From NCBI RefSeq assembly GCF_014696315.1, contig NZ_JACJPX010000007.1, positions 114,361 to 178,360 on the forward strand: a stretch of 64,000 nt of DNA, written 5' to 3'. The position numbers and the translations under genes are program-made. This stretch comes from Calothrix membranacea FACHB-236. Lineage in GTDB: Bacteria > Cyanobacteriota > Cyanobacteriia > Cyanobacteriales > Nostocaceae. Shown here piece after piece: positions 44,880 to 53,438 of the stretch. The notes below the pieces were generated by a model. It saw only the letters and a list, made by a program, of their open reading frames with translations, was not told the DNA's origin and made no database searches. The stretch's first letter is position 1; the number at the start of each line of letters is the position of its first letter.

Positions 44880-45533
44880 GCCAATACTCCATTGGTGCGT
44901 TCTTTATTTTTTTTCCGACCTTCGCAATATCATTGGCTCACTCTAAATTCAGTTAATGACATGAAAAATACGCTGAGTTTCTATGTGCCATTAACTTAAA
45001 ACTTAAGTAAGTTTAGAGATTAAGTAATGCAATCTGTTGCAATACTGCCTATTTTGAAGGAACTTATCTGTTTTGATTACAAATCCCAGACTAACTGTAA
45101 AAAAATAATAATTCCTCTAACAAAAGTCAGAGGTTGCTTCTAAATCAGCAATACTTATTTAAGTCTGTGGTATGGCAAATATCTTCGTAGGTAATTTAAT
45201 AAAGCAAAATAATTTTAATTTTCACTCACATGATTATAGGACTTACGCAAGTGTCACATTTTTTTCGTTGAGGCTGTCAAGAGTCAAGAGTCAAAAGTCC
45301 AAAAAACCTGAATTTTTGACCCTTGACCCTTGACTGTTGACTCTTAAACCAAAAGATTGGTGTACCAGTTGCGTAAGTCCTGGATTAATTTTTATCGAGC
45401 CTCTGTTTATTAAACAAGATAAAAGCTACAAAGGTATATCTGGGTAGTAAAATACAGGTTATTCTAGCTTCTGCAATTTGTCTATTAAAGTAAAACTCAA
45501 AAAATATATCTCTAGGCTTATTCCTCAAGAAAT
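44880..45533. other. Intergenic region with a MITE-like element
   Basis: About 650 bp between divergent genes. It holds the element at 45238-45381 and otherwise AT-rich sequence with no gene recognised. Confidence 0.5.
45238..45381. mobile_element. 144-bp MITE-like element with AGGACTTACGC ends
   Basis: AGGACTTACGCAAGTG on the left and, inverted, AGGACTTACGCAACTG on the right give a 15/16 terminal repeat. The interior contains AGAGTCA, TTGACCC and TTGACTC heptamers forming a second, inner inverted repeat. The ends match a repeat I know as very common in Nostoc genomes. A target duplication is not clear (GATTA on both sides, offset). Confidence 0.75.
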
Positions 45534-46325
45534 ATGAAGTATCTAGTTGGCATAATCATATTATTGTTGATTACTGGCATTGCAATACTTAATGCAACAA
45601 TTAGAAGAAAATTATTGCAAGAATCTCATCAGCAATCACTAAAAGTATTATTTGTTGGTAATAGTTATACCTATTACAATGAGCTTCCTAAGTTAGTGCA
45701 AAATCTAGCTCTAAACGCAAAAGCAGCTAGAAAATTTGAAACTCAAATGGTGACAGTTGGAGGAGCTACATTAGAACAGCTTTGGCAACAGGGTAAAGCA
45801 CTCAAAAAGATTAGAAGTGGTAAATGGGACTATGTTGTATTGCAAGAACAGAGTACTTTACCTATCACTAATTCAAAGTTAATGTACGAATATGCTCGAT
45901 TATTTAACGAAGAAATCAAGAAAATTAATGCTCAAACTGTGTTTTACCTAACTTGGGCAAGACAGAATAAGCCCGAAACACAACAATCACTAAACGATTC
46001 ATATATGACAATTGCTCAAGAACTAAATGCAATCGTCGCCCCAGTGGGAATAGTTTGGCAAAAAATTCGAGAACAAAATCAAAATTTAATGCTTTACGAT
46101 CCAGATAATAGCCATCCTAGCCCAATTGGATCGTATGTAGCAGCTTGCGTCTTTTATGCAACTATTTATAGTCAAAATCCTGAAGGCTTAAACTATCCAA
46201 ATAACGAAAATGCCTCGAATAATACACCAGAAAATAATAAGACACAATTAGAAGAATTAAACCAGACAGATATTTGCATGATTCAACGTTTGGCTTGGGA
46301 CGTGGTTAGCCAAACACCATCATAA
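45534..46325 (+). CDS. SGNH/GDSL-like hydrolase, membrane-anchored
   Basis: A 263-residue protein. One N-terminal TM or signal anchor spans about 3-20. Block I is LFVGNSYTYYNELP near residue 39, with Ser as nucleophile in the GNSYT context; Gly and Asn blocks include VTVGGATLEQLW and YVVLQEQST. Block V is DPDNSHPSPIGSYVAA near residue 205, with the Asp/His pair. This fits an SGNH-type esterase or acyl-hydrolase acting on the periplasmic side; the family resembles DUF4886-like members. The C-terminal segment is Asn-rich (NNENASNNTPENN). No operon partner; a perfect hairpin follows the stop. Confidence 0.78.
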   Translation: MKYLVGIIILLLITGIAILNATIRRKLLQESHQQSLKVLFVGNSYTYYNELPKLVQNLALNAKAARKFETQMVTVGGATLEQLWQQGKALKKIRSGKWDYVVLQEQSTLPITNSKLMYEYARLFNEEIKKINAQTVFYLTWARQNKPETQQSLNDSYMTIAQELNAIVAPVGIVWQKIREQNQNLMLYDPDNSHPSPIGSYVAACVFYATIYSQNPEGLNYPNNENASNNTPENNKTQLEELNQTDICMIQRLAWDVVSQTPS

Positions 46326-46346
46326 ACCTTACTTTAGCGAGGTTTC

Positions 46347-46377
46347 GATCCCCGACTTTTTGAAAAAGTCGGGGATC
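46347..46377 (+). terminator. Perfect 15-bp inverted repeat after the SGNH gene
   Basis: GATCCCCGACTTTTT (46347-46361) and AAAAAGTCGGGGATC (46363-46377) separated by one G. In RNA the loop would be UUUGAAA or similar. It lies 22 bp past the stop, with a weak T-tail inside the stem, and could work in either direction. Confidence 0.6.
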
Positions 46378-46496
46378 TGGGCAGCAACTTTTGCTTAAGT
46401 AAGTGCCTTTCTAATGTAAGGTGTGTTAGGCGCATATTTTCGATATTATTTGTTACCAAATAACTATCCTAGCGCCTAACGCACCGCCGCATCGAT

Positions 46497-46648
46497 GGTG
46501 CGTTACGGCTAAATTTCATTGTCTCTGTGTCTCAAATCCTTTCATAGCCGTAACACACCCTACTGAAGATTTATTTAAGGCGGTGCGTTACGGCTAAATT
46601 TAATTGTCTCTGTGTCCCAAATATTTTCGTAGCCGTAACACACCCTAC
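46497..46648. repeat. Twin 67-bp inverted-repeat elements
   Basis: Two near-identical 67-bp copies (46497-46563 and 46582-46648) each start GGTGCGTTACGGCTA and end TAGCCGTAACACACC-CTAC, so they are themselves imperfect palindromes. Differences are in four to six interior bases. A half-copy (GCCTAACGCACCGCCGC) precedes them. Confidence 0.8.
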
Positions 46649-46900
46649 ATTTTATAAATGGTCTTTAAGCAAATCTGTTTTAGGGTTGATGATATTTTGA
46701 GTTTTAAATTTTGAATTTTTAATTCACTCTTTGGGGGTACAAGCTCGCTTTCCCTTGGGCAGAAGATTTTGGTGTTCATAACTATTAATATCTTTGCTTG
46801 ATTATGCTGTTTTCTGTATGCGATTGTTCTTGATTTATCGCTATAGGAATATGCAGTTTTATCACTTCTGCCGGGTTAAGTAATTGGGAGACTTAAAGTT

Positions 46901-47758
46901 ATGCGCTGGGAATTTGGGCGAAGAAGTACGAATGTTGAGGACAGGCGAGGAACTAGGATTTCGGCTCCTGTGGTGGGAGGTGGTATTGGAGCAGTTATTT
47001 TATCTGTGATAGTTGCTTTGTTGGGTGGCGATCCTAGTGTGATTTGGGAGCAAACACAACAACCGAGCGATCGCCCTAACTCCCAAACTCCCCAAACCCA
47101 AAGTTCCGCAAATAGCGATCGCATGGCTGATTTTGTTTCCGTTGTTCTCGCAGATACAGAAGATACATGGAGTAGCTTGTTTCAGCAACAAGGAAAAACT
47201 TATAGAGAACCGACTTTAGTTCTATATTCAGATGCAGTGAAATCGGCTTGCGGTTTTACGCGATCGGCTGTTGGGCCTTTCTATTGTCCTAGCGATCAAA
47301 AGCTCTATATCGATTTAAGCTTTTATGAGGATCTGAAAAATCGCTACCAAGCACCAGGAGATTTCGCCCAAGCTTATGTAGTTGCTCATGAAGTTGGACA
47401 CCATGTGCAGAATCTCATGGGAATTTCTCAACAGGTGCAATCGTTGCAACGTCAAGCAGATCAAGTAGAAGCTAATCAACTTTCAGTGCGCCAAGAATTA
47501 CAAGCTGATTGTTTTGCTGGTGTTTGGGCGTATCATGCTGATCGCTCACGGCAAATTCTCGAAACAGGCGATATTGAAGAAGCGCTCAATGCTGCAAGCA
47601 GTATTGGAGACGATCGCTTACAAAGTCAAGCCAAAGGATACGTAATTCCTGAATCTTTCACTCATGGTAGTTCAGCCCAAAGAGTCCGTTGGTTTAAACA
47701 GGGTATTCAAACAGGTAATCCCGAACAATGTAATACTTTTACAGCTACAAATCTCTAA
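46901..47758 (+). CDS. Neutral zinc metallopeptidase (YpfJ family)
   Basis: A 285-residue protein beginning MRWEFGRRSTNVEDRRG, typical of this family, with one TM helix at about 26-45 (VGGGIGAVILSVIVALLGG). The extracytoplasmic peptidase domain contains FYCPSDQKLYIDLSFYEDL, the zinc motif HEVGHHVQ near residue 166 and the downstream LQADCFAGVWAYHADR, whose Glu/Asp serves as third ligand. Substrates are not established. The upstream 240 bp hold the twin repeats and unrelated sequence. Confidence 0.9.
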   Translation: MRWEFGRRSTNVEDRRGTRISAPVVGGGIGAVILSVIVALLGGDPSVIWEQTQQPSDRPNSQTPQTQSSANSDRMADFVSVVLADTEDTWSSLFQQQGKTYREPTLVLYSDAVKSACGFTRSAVGPFYCPSDQKLYIDLSFYEDLKNRYQAPGDFAQAYVVAHEVGHHVQNLMGISQQVQSLQRQADQVEANQLSVRQELQADCFAGVWAYHADRSRQILETGDIEEALNAASSIGDDRLQSQAKGYVIPESFTHGSSAQRVRWFKQGIQTGNPEQCNTFTATNL

Positions 47759-47981
47759 AATTTTGGGAATAATACGAATTTTCAGCCAAAAACCAATAAA
47801 ATTGACTTTTCTGAATTACAAATTAGTAACTATATAAATATACTCACTTCTGCTGTTATTCCAATTAGGAATCAGATGTGAGTTATTTTTTTATATGAAT
47901 TTATTATTTATAGTTATTTCCTAGTCAAGACTAATTAACATCAAGGTAGTTACGAACCCTGCTAACTACTATATTTGGCTA

Positions 47982-48626
47982 CTAACGCAATTCGTCGTAT
48001 TCTGGTGTTTCTACACGTCTTGTTTCGGAACGGGGAGGCAAAAACTCCGCACGACGAACAGGAACTAAAGGAGGTGTAGGGCCTTGATAGGGATGAATTA
48101 CTTGTACAGTGCGGGCTGAACGCTGTTTTGGAGAAAATAAAGCCAAGACCCCAGCTACCACAACACCACCACCAATAGTGAGAGTCATACCTCCCACAGC
48201 CCAAACTATGGGCGAAGACCACCAAGGATTTTGCGGTTGTAAAGCTGCTCTTTGATTATTTTGTTGAGCAAATAACTGCTGCTGTTGTTGTTGCTGGTTG
48301 TAAGTTTGGAATTGCCATTGCAGTTGTTGATTTTGGGTTCTCAACTGCTCGTTATCTCTTTTTAAAGCCGCTACTTCTGACTTTAGAGACTCAAAATCTG
48401 CTCGCTGGTCGGAATTAGGGCCAGTTGGCGGTTGATTTGGATACACTGGCTGTCCAGGGTAATACTGTGGCGGCATTACTTGAGGTTGTACTACAGTAGC
48501 TGGCATTTGCGGAGCTACAGCAGCAAAGTTAGGTTGTAGTGAATTACCACCTGCTCCTTTGAGCAATACGAGAGCTGCCAGCCCAGCCACAGCAACTCCG
48601 CCGATAAATGCCATACTTTCACTCAT
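47982..48626 (-). CDS. Two-TM coiled-coil protein of unknown function
   Basis: 214 residues: an N-terminal Gly/Ala-rich helix (about 6-24, FIGGVAVAGLAALVLLKGA), a Pro/Gln-rich segment with PQYYPGQPVYPNQPP, a clear coiled coil (about 78-112, FESLKSEVAALKRDNEQLRTQNQQL), a poly-Gln run (QQQQQQ near 116), a second TM (about 140-165, VGGMTLTIGGGVVVAGVLALF) and a polar tail. I do not recognise the family. It looks like a membrane scaffold. Glutamine repeats are encoded by CAA/CAG mixtures, so it is not a simple repeat artefact. Confidence 0.6.
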   Translation of the reverse strand: MSESMAFIGGVAVAGLAALVLLKGAGGNSLQPNFAAVAPQMPATVVQPQVMPPQYYPGQPVYPNQPPTGPNSDQRADFESLKSEVAALKRDNEQLRTQNQQLQWQFQTYNQQQQQQQLFAQQNNQRAALQPQNPWWSSPIVWAVGGMTLTIGGGVVVAGVLALFSPKQRSARTVQVIHPYQGPTPPLVPVRRAEFLPPRSETRRVETPEYDELR

Positions 48627-48886
48627 CGCCTCTGCCCCTTAACTGCGACTGAACTATAACCATTTTTAACTTACTCACACTCACACTCATACTTGCTCTT
48701 GTACTTTACTTCACATAATAATCACAGTTACAGCAATTATCTTAGCTGTTTTTTTACAGCATGATATCTACTGAATAATATTCAAGATTATACCTGTTAA
48801 ATTGTCTACCAGCTAAGGGCACAAAAAACTACACTGTTATATATTTTTAATCTACTTTTTCTGTCTGAGCAAGATGAGTATTTGTA

Positions 48887-49693
48887 CTAGTTGCTATTTG
48901 TTTTGATAGCTGCATTGAGATTTTGGCAAAATTCTGCGATCGCACTCAATCCTTGGGCTGGTGTACCTTCTGCTAACCGTTTTACAAAAGCACTACCCAC
49001 AATTACAGCATCGGCTCCCCAATCTTTTACCTGACGCGCTTGTTCTACTTGGGAAATACCAAAGCCTACGCCAATAGGCTTATCTGTAACATTACGAATT
49101 TGGTTTAGTAAATCCGACACTCGTGTTTCCATCTGGGAGCGTATACCTGTGACACCTGTGACACTTACTAAATAGATAAATCCTTGTGAAGAACGAGCGA
49201 TCGCTTCTATGCGTTCTGCCGAACTTGTTGGTGCGACTAACAAAGTTAAGTCAATGCCAATTTCACTGGCTGGTTTAAGTAAACCTGAAGCTTCTTCCAG
49301 AGGTAAATCAGGTACCACCAAACCGGCTACTCCAGCAGCAGCCACTTGCTGGAGAAATTTATCAATCCCCCTATGCAAAATTGGGTTGTAGTAAGAAAAC
49401 AGAATAATTGGCGCTTTTAAATCGGGAGTCGTTGCTTGTAACATTTCCAGCACCCGATCTAATGTGGTTCCTTTTTCCAAAGCGCGGGTAGCAGCCGCTT
49501 GAATTACAGGCCCATCTGCCAAAGGATCTGAATAGGGAACCCCTAGTTCAATCATATCTGCCCCACTGCGATCGAGAGCCCGCAATGCTGCTGCTGTTGT
49601 TTCTAAATCTGGATCGCCAGCTGTGATAAACGGAATCAAAGCAGTTTCTTTATTGCGTCCAAGAGTTTCAAAGCAGTCAGAAATGGCAGTCAT
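48887..49693 (-). CDS. trpA: Tryptophan synthase alpha subunit
   Basis: A 268-residue TIM-barrel enzyme that cleaves indole-3-glycerol phosphate to indole for TrpB. The catalytic Glu is in [13 protein letters not shown] ... [16 protein letters not shown] near residue 48; Asp in [11 protein letters not shown] near residue 130; the phosphate site is GVGFGISQ near residue 213. Unlike E. coli it is not next to trpB. Here trpA follows ndhL and DUF3007 on the same strand after a strong hairpin, a neighbourhood I recognise as common in cyanobacteria. Confidence 0.97.
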   Translation of the reverse strand: MTAISDCFETLGRNKETALIPFITAGDPDLETTAAALRALDRSGADMIELGVPYSDPLADGPVIQAAATRALEKGTTLDRVLEMLQATTPDLKAPIILFSYYNPILHRGIDKFLQQVAAAGVAGLVVPDLPLEEASGLLKPASEIGIDLTLLVAPTSSAERIEAIARSSQGFIYLVSVTGVTGIRSQMETRVSDLLNQIRNVTDKPIGVGFGISQVEQARQVKDWGADAVIVGSAFVKRLAEGTPAQGLSAIAEFCQNLNAAIKTNSN

Positions 49694-49804
49694 TGGTCAA
49701 GATTCAAGAGTCAGTTGTCATATAGTATCAAACAACGGACAACGAACAAACGACCAATCAGAACTTAGAGTGAATCAGTAGCCATCAACATAACTATATT
49801 AAAA

Positions 49805-49858
49805 AGGGAAAAGGAGAATGGGTGAAGGTAAAAACCTTTATCCATTCTCCTTTTCCCT
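49805..49858 (-). terminator. Near-perfect long hairpin between DUF3007 and trpA
   Basis: AGGGAAAAGGAGAATGG (49805-49821) pairs perfectly with CCATTCTCCTTTTCCCT (49842-49858); the loop contains a second small stem (AAGGT/ACCTT). It lies 36 bp past the DUF3007 stop, so it is a strong terminator or attenuator candidate. Confidence 0.65.
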
Positions 49859-49894
49859 AGAAAACTTAACCTAAATAGGCTAAAGCGCGCCTAC

Positions 49895-50206
49895 TTACAC
49901 CTGAGTTTGTTTTTCTTGTTCGATCTCAGCTTGAATCTTGGCTAATTCTTCGGGAGTTAATTCGTCCAGGCGCTTTTGGAAAAAGGCTTGTTCATAATCT
50001 TCCCTTTGTTGGTGGTAGGTCATTTTTTTACCCACCGCACGGAAAATATAGGTAGCTAACCAGCCCAGCAATCCACTGATTAGCAAGACTTGGCTCCATA
50101 TACCAGCTTTTTGACTATCTAACCCTACTAGCTGCAAGCCGATATATCCTACACCTCCAGCAACAAAAAAGCCCAAGCCAATTCCTATAGCATCAATGCG
50201 TCGCAT
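49895..50206 (-). CDS. DUF3007-family membrane protein
   Basis: 103 residues: MRRIDAIGIGLGFFVAGGVGYIGLQLVGLDSQKAGIWSQV holds the first TM, a second TM spans about 38-58 (LISGLLGWLATYIFRAVG), and a charged C-terminus ends DELTPEELAKIQAEIEQE. This matches DUF3007, a cyanobacterial/chloroplast family associated with ndhL. It lies 24 bp after ndhL and is almost surely co-transcribed, which suggests a role near NDH-1 (inference). Confidence 0.82.
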   Translation of the reverse strand: MRRIDAIGIGLGFFVAGGVGYIGLQLVGLDSQKAGIWSQVLLISGLLGWLATYIFRAVGKKMTYHQQREDYEQAFFQKRLDELTPEELAKIQAEIEQEKQTQV

Positions 50207-50230
50207 GAGATTTATGACCTACCAATATTG

Positions 50231-50443
50231 TTAAACTTCAATTTTTCGTGGCTGGGGTCGAATATTTACAAATGGTGATAGAACCAACAACCCCGGAAAG
50301 AAAAAGAACACCAAAAAGTACATGAAGGTGCGCTCTACAGAACTAGCCACATACCAGCGCAGCTTTAAGTAAAATAAAACAGCTACTGGGAGGACTAACA
50401 AGTAAGCTCCAGCTAAAGTCAGATACAGCAGGGCTACAATCAT
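50231..50443 (-). CDS. ndhL: NAD(P)H-quinone oxidoreductase subunit L
   Basis: A 70-residue protein with two trans-membrane helices: [23 protein letters not shown] (about 3-26) and [20 protein letters not shown] (about 39-58), with [12 protein letters not shown] between them. This is NdhL, an oxygenic-photosynthesis-specific membrane subunit of NDH-1 needed for inorganic carbon transport in cyanobacteria. First gene of the ndhL-DUF3007 unit. Together with ndhM at 1.8 kb the window contains two separately located NDH-1 genes. Confidence 0.94.
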   Translation of the reverse strand: MIVALLYLTLAGAYLLVLPVAVLFYLKLRWYVASSVERTFMYFLVFFFFPGLLVLSPFVNIRPQPRKIEV

Positions 50444-50956
50444 AATTCTTTCTCTAAGATAGACAAGAACGTTCAGGACATCTATTTCTCATCATAGGCT
50501 GAATGGCTGAACTCAGGGAAGTGGGGATTGGGGATTGGGGATTGGGGATTGGGGATTGGGGATTGGGGATTGGGGATTGGGGATTGGGGATTGGGAAGAT
50601 GAGGGAAAATAACAAACACTAAACGTCAAATTTAAATTTTTGCTTGCAATTTTGTATGACTGAATGTTAAACTAGGAAAGGCTTGTGGCAAAAGAATACT
50701 TGCGTAACCCAAACTTAATAGGCGCTGCCTAGTTAAAGTGAGGGTAACAAAAGTACTTCCAAAGCTAAAGAGCGATCGCATAATTTTATTGATGTTCATG
50801 CAGTAAAATGTTTTGCGAAGCTACCAAGCTGGTAAAATTGCTGATTGTGAACAAAATTTTTTAAAATTTTAGTTGCACAAAAACGCAATTAATGGTGGAA
50901 TGTATGAGGAGGTTTTTTAATCCTCTGAAATACAACTAGCCCCTAGTAAAAAATAG
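50444..50956. other. Intergenic region between ndhL and tRNA-Leu
   Basis: About 510 bp holding the GGGGATT array (next entry) and AT-rich sequence. Promoters for the minus-strand ndhL and the plus-strand tRNA must lie here. No other gene. Confidence 0.5.
50523..50592. repeat. GGGGATT tandem heptamers (ten perfect units)
   Basis: Ten exact copies of GGGGATT, the longest perfect STRR array in the window. Confidence 0.95.
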
Positions 50957-51294
50957 GGGGGTGTGGCGGAATGGTAGACGCTACGGACTTAGTTAACTGA
51001 GCCTTGATAGAGAAATCTTTCAAGTGTCAGCTCTCAAACTCAGGGAAACCTACATCTGTTTACAGACATGGCAATCCTGAGCCAAGCCCAAAGATTTATG
51101 TTATTTAAACATTAATTTTCGGGAAGGTGCAGAGACTCGACGGGAGCTACCCTAACGTTAAGTCGAGGGTAAAGGGAGAGTCCAATTCTCAAAACCTAAA
51201 GTTGTAAAAACTGTTAGGCAGTAGCGAAAGCTGCGGGAGGATGAAAATCCGTTGATCGTAAAAGGTCGTGTGGGTTCAAGTCCCACCACCCCCA
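50957..51294 (+). tRNA. trnL: tRNA-Leu(UAA) interrupted by a group I intron
   Basis: The 5' exon is 50957-50990 (34 nt, ending CGGACTT) and the 3' exon 51244-51294 (AAAATCCG onward). Acceptor strands GGGGGTG and CACCCCC, with discriminator A at 51294, pair over seven bases. The T arm reads GTGGG-TTCAAGT-CCCAC. CCA is not encoded. The anticodon TAA is split after its first base, the classical position of the cyanobacterial/chloroplast intron. Confidence 0.95.
50991..51243 (+). other. Group I intron of tRNA-Leu(UAA)
   Basis: 253 nt. CTCAGGGAAACC (P/Q region) and GTGCAGAGACTCGACGGGAG with CTACCCTAACG (R/S region, guanosine-binding P7) are the conserved core elements. The intron ends in G (51243). 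CAAGTG after the first stem can act as internal guide against the exon end ACTT. It contains no homing endonuclease. It is self-splicing in known relatives. Confidence 0.93.
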
Positions 51295-51800
51295 TAAAAA
51301 ACTGAAAAGCTAAATTAGCCTCAAAGTATGAGCGTTGCTCAAACACTTGCTAGCTCTGTATATATGAGAGTTGATAAGTTACTCTTCCTCTCTAATATAA
51401 AGTATTTTTTGGCAAATTAAGCACAGAGATAAAAGCGCACAGCTAGCTGTGTCGCTTTTATAATAAAATCAATTGTATATCAACTTGGCATAGCCTCTCA
51501 TAGAGAAGTTACAATCTGCTGTAAATCAAGAGTGCTATTCAGCCAAAGTACGTAAAGTTTTCTTTGGAGAAAGCTGAAAGCGAAAAGCGTTTAAACTTTC
51601 CCGTATTAATTAAGCGAATTTCCGCCAAACTACTGAGAAAAAGTTAATTTTTCATATTACACTGAATAAATTTATTAGTATTTTTACCGAATTTTAGGTA
51701 AAAAATTACCGAATTTACGAATTATTGATTGATACTCTGGGTTGCCGAGGTTAAGCTGATAACAATATTATCAGCAACGGCTTGGTTATTAAAAACAGGT
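51295..51800. other. Intergenic region after tRNA-Leu
   Basis: About 500 bp. GCGCACAGCTAGCTGTGTCGCTTTTAT near 51438 contains ACAGCTAGCTGT, a 12-bp palindrome followed by a T-run, so it may terminate the tRNA transcript. The rest is AT-rich with no gene. Confidence 0.5.
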
Positions 51801-53135
51801 ATGGCAATTAATGGTTTAGACATTAGTCAGGAAGAGCAAAATACTGTTAAGCAGAAGTCTCAACCGATGAATCTGCAAATTGCACAAGAAAGGCTATACA
51901 GCTTTCTCATAGCAATAGTACAAAAATGGCAAGGAGATGATGTTTTACAAGAGTTTAAAAGTTTATTTATAGATTTTAAAGATTCGGCTAATTTAGCTAA
52001 ATCTACGGGGCTATATAGAATTTCTTTCATGAAGAAAGAAAAAGATTTTAATTATACAATTAAGCGGTGTTTTTACATATTAGTAAATAATTGGGAAGCC
52101 CAAAGGCGATATCAATATATTCATGATTTGATTAAATTATTTGATGATTATAAAGATAAAAACCTAACTAATGAACCTGAAGATATAATACACAAAATTT
52201 GGTTAAAGAATTTCATTAATAGTCAAGACTACAAAAATATCAAGTTATTAACTGAAAAATATAAAAAACAAGTAAATAATTCAGCAACCAAAACCAATTG
52301 GGCTAATCGCTACACTTCTTATTTATTATCAGCGCAAGCTTTCGACGAAAAGAGGCCCAAAGAGCAACAAGAGGTAGCCAGAAAGCTGTCTAGACAAATG
52401 AAAGACAAATTTAAATTTGAATTAGCAATGTATATTGCTCGTTCTCAGTCTTCAGCTTCTAGTAGATCGCGTTACCAAAATCCTAGCCTTTTAGGTGATA
52501 ATGTTTTGCGAATAATTAAAATTATTCTAGTTAAAAAAGGTAGATTCAGCTATGAAAATGTTGCTAATATATTTATCAAACAAACCGAAAATCAAAAGTT
52601 GAAAGACTTTAAAAAAAGTCTGCAAAGTTATTTATTTTTTACTGTAGAATCCCAAGGTTGTATAGTTACTTTGATGGAGCAGTTATCAGAAACTCTATCT
52701 GAGTGGAAGATAGAAGCTGATGAGAAAATTGTAACTCCTAATTTATTTCTCAGAGTTTGCACGCGCTTGATTGATTGTCTGATTATAGAAAATGGCAAAG
52801 AACCGTCAGCCTTATTTAATTTATTGCTTTCTCAAGGACATCCTCTGACATTAGTAATTCTATTATTAAAAATAATATTAATTTGTGAAAACGCACGGAG
52901 CCATTTAGAAATTAAAATTGCTAATTTAATTAGATACTATGAAAATTTTCCAGAAGAGGATTGTGAAAAGCTGATTAATTTTATGGAATTTTTTAATATT
53001 ACTTTTGCTATTTATGCCGAAAATGTAGAATACAACTTAATAAAAATCAACGAAAATTCTCCAGACGTGCAAAAATTTAATCAGGAAAACATAGATGAGT
53101 ATCGAGTATTTTCCCAATCGAGGATAGATGAATAA
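51801..53135 (+). CDS. Conserved cyanobacterial protein of unknown function
   Basis: About 444 residues, predicted almost entirely helical. Recognisable blocks are LYSFLIAIVQKWQGDDVLQEFKSLF, FNYTIKRCFYILVNNWEAQRRYQYIHDL, NWANRYTSYLLSAQAFDEK, LSRQMKDKFKFELAMYIARS and NPSLLGDNVLRIIKIIL. I have the impression of a family widespread in cyanobacteria without known function. No TM or catalytic motif is visible. The frame opens at a TTG (51729); ATGs at 51801 and 51867 (MNLQIAQERLYSFL) are both plausible, the latter closest to what I recall of homologues. Base composition is AT-richer than its neighbours. Confidence 0.65.
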   Translation: MAINGLDISQEEQNTVKQKSQPMNLQIAQERLYSFLIAIVQKWQGDDVLQEFKSLFIDFKDSANLAKSTGLYRISFMKKEKDFNYTIKRCFYILVNNWEAQRRYQYIHDLIKLFDDYKDKNLTNEPEDIIHKIWLKNFINSQDYKNIKLLTEKYKKQVNNSATKTNWANRYTSYLLSAQAFDEKRPKEQQEVARKLSRQMKDKFKFELAMYIARSQSSASSRSRYQNPSLLGDNVLRIIKIILVKKGRFSYENVANIFIKQTENQKLKDFKKSLQSYLFFTVESQGCIVTLMEQLSETLSEWKIEADEKIVTPNLFLRVCTRLIDCLIIENGKEPSALFNLLLSQGHPLTLVILLLKIILICENARSHLEIKIANLIRYYENFPEEDCEKLINFMEFFNITFAIYAENVEYNLIKINENSPDVQKFNQENIDEYRVFSQSRIDE

Positions 53136-53276
53136 AAAATTACTCATTAAGCATATAAAAAAGATAATAAGTAACTCGGTGGAAATAAACCAAACTATGT
53201 TAAAAAATGTAAATAGCCTTGAAATCCTTACCAATGACCAATGACCTAGACGCTTTAGCGGCTTCCCGCAGGGTAG

Positions 53277-53402
53277 GACAAAGCGCAAAGTCGAGCCAGT
53301 CGTGTGGGCGGGTCTCCCGACTTGAACGAACTGGCGTTGAGCGGAGGTTTCCTCCGTACACCGAAGGGGTTGCCGCAGGCATCAGAACTTTGTAAGAATG
53401 AC
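53277..53402. repeat. Dispersed palindromic repeat, copy B
   Basis: The same ends as 28024-28080 (GACAAAGCGCAAAGTC and GAACTTTGTAAGAATGAC) but with a 70-bp longer GC-rich interior that contains small hairpins such as GGAGG-TTT-CCTCC. CGCTTTAGCGGCTTCCCGC just before it is another common intergenic motif. Confidence 0.7.
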
Positions 53403-53438
53403 AGCCCTGTCCAGTTATCTTTAATTGCACCGCCCTAC

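Noticed and set aside
51158..51346. 62-codon minus-strand frame ending in a 'GVVGLEPTRP' motif
   Set aside because: It is the reverse translation of the tRNA-Leu 3' exon, a common annotation artefact.
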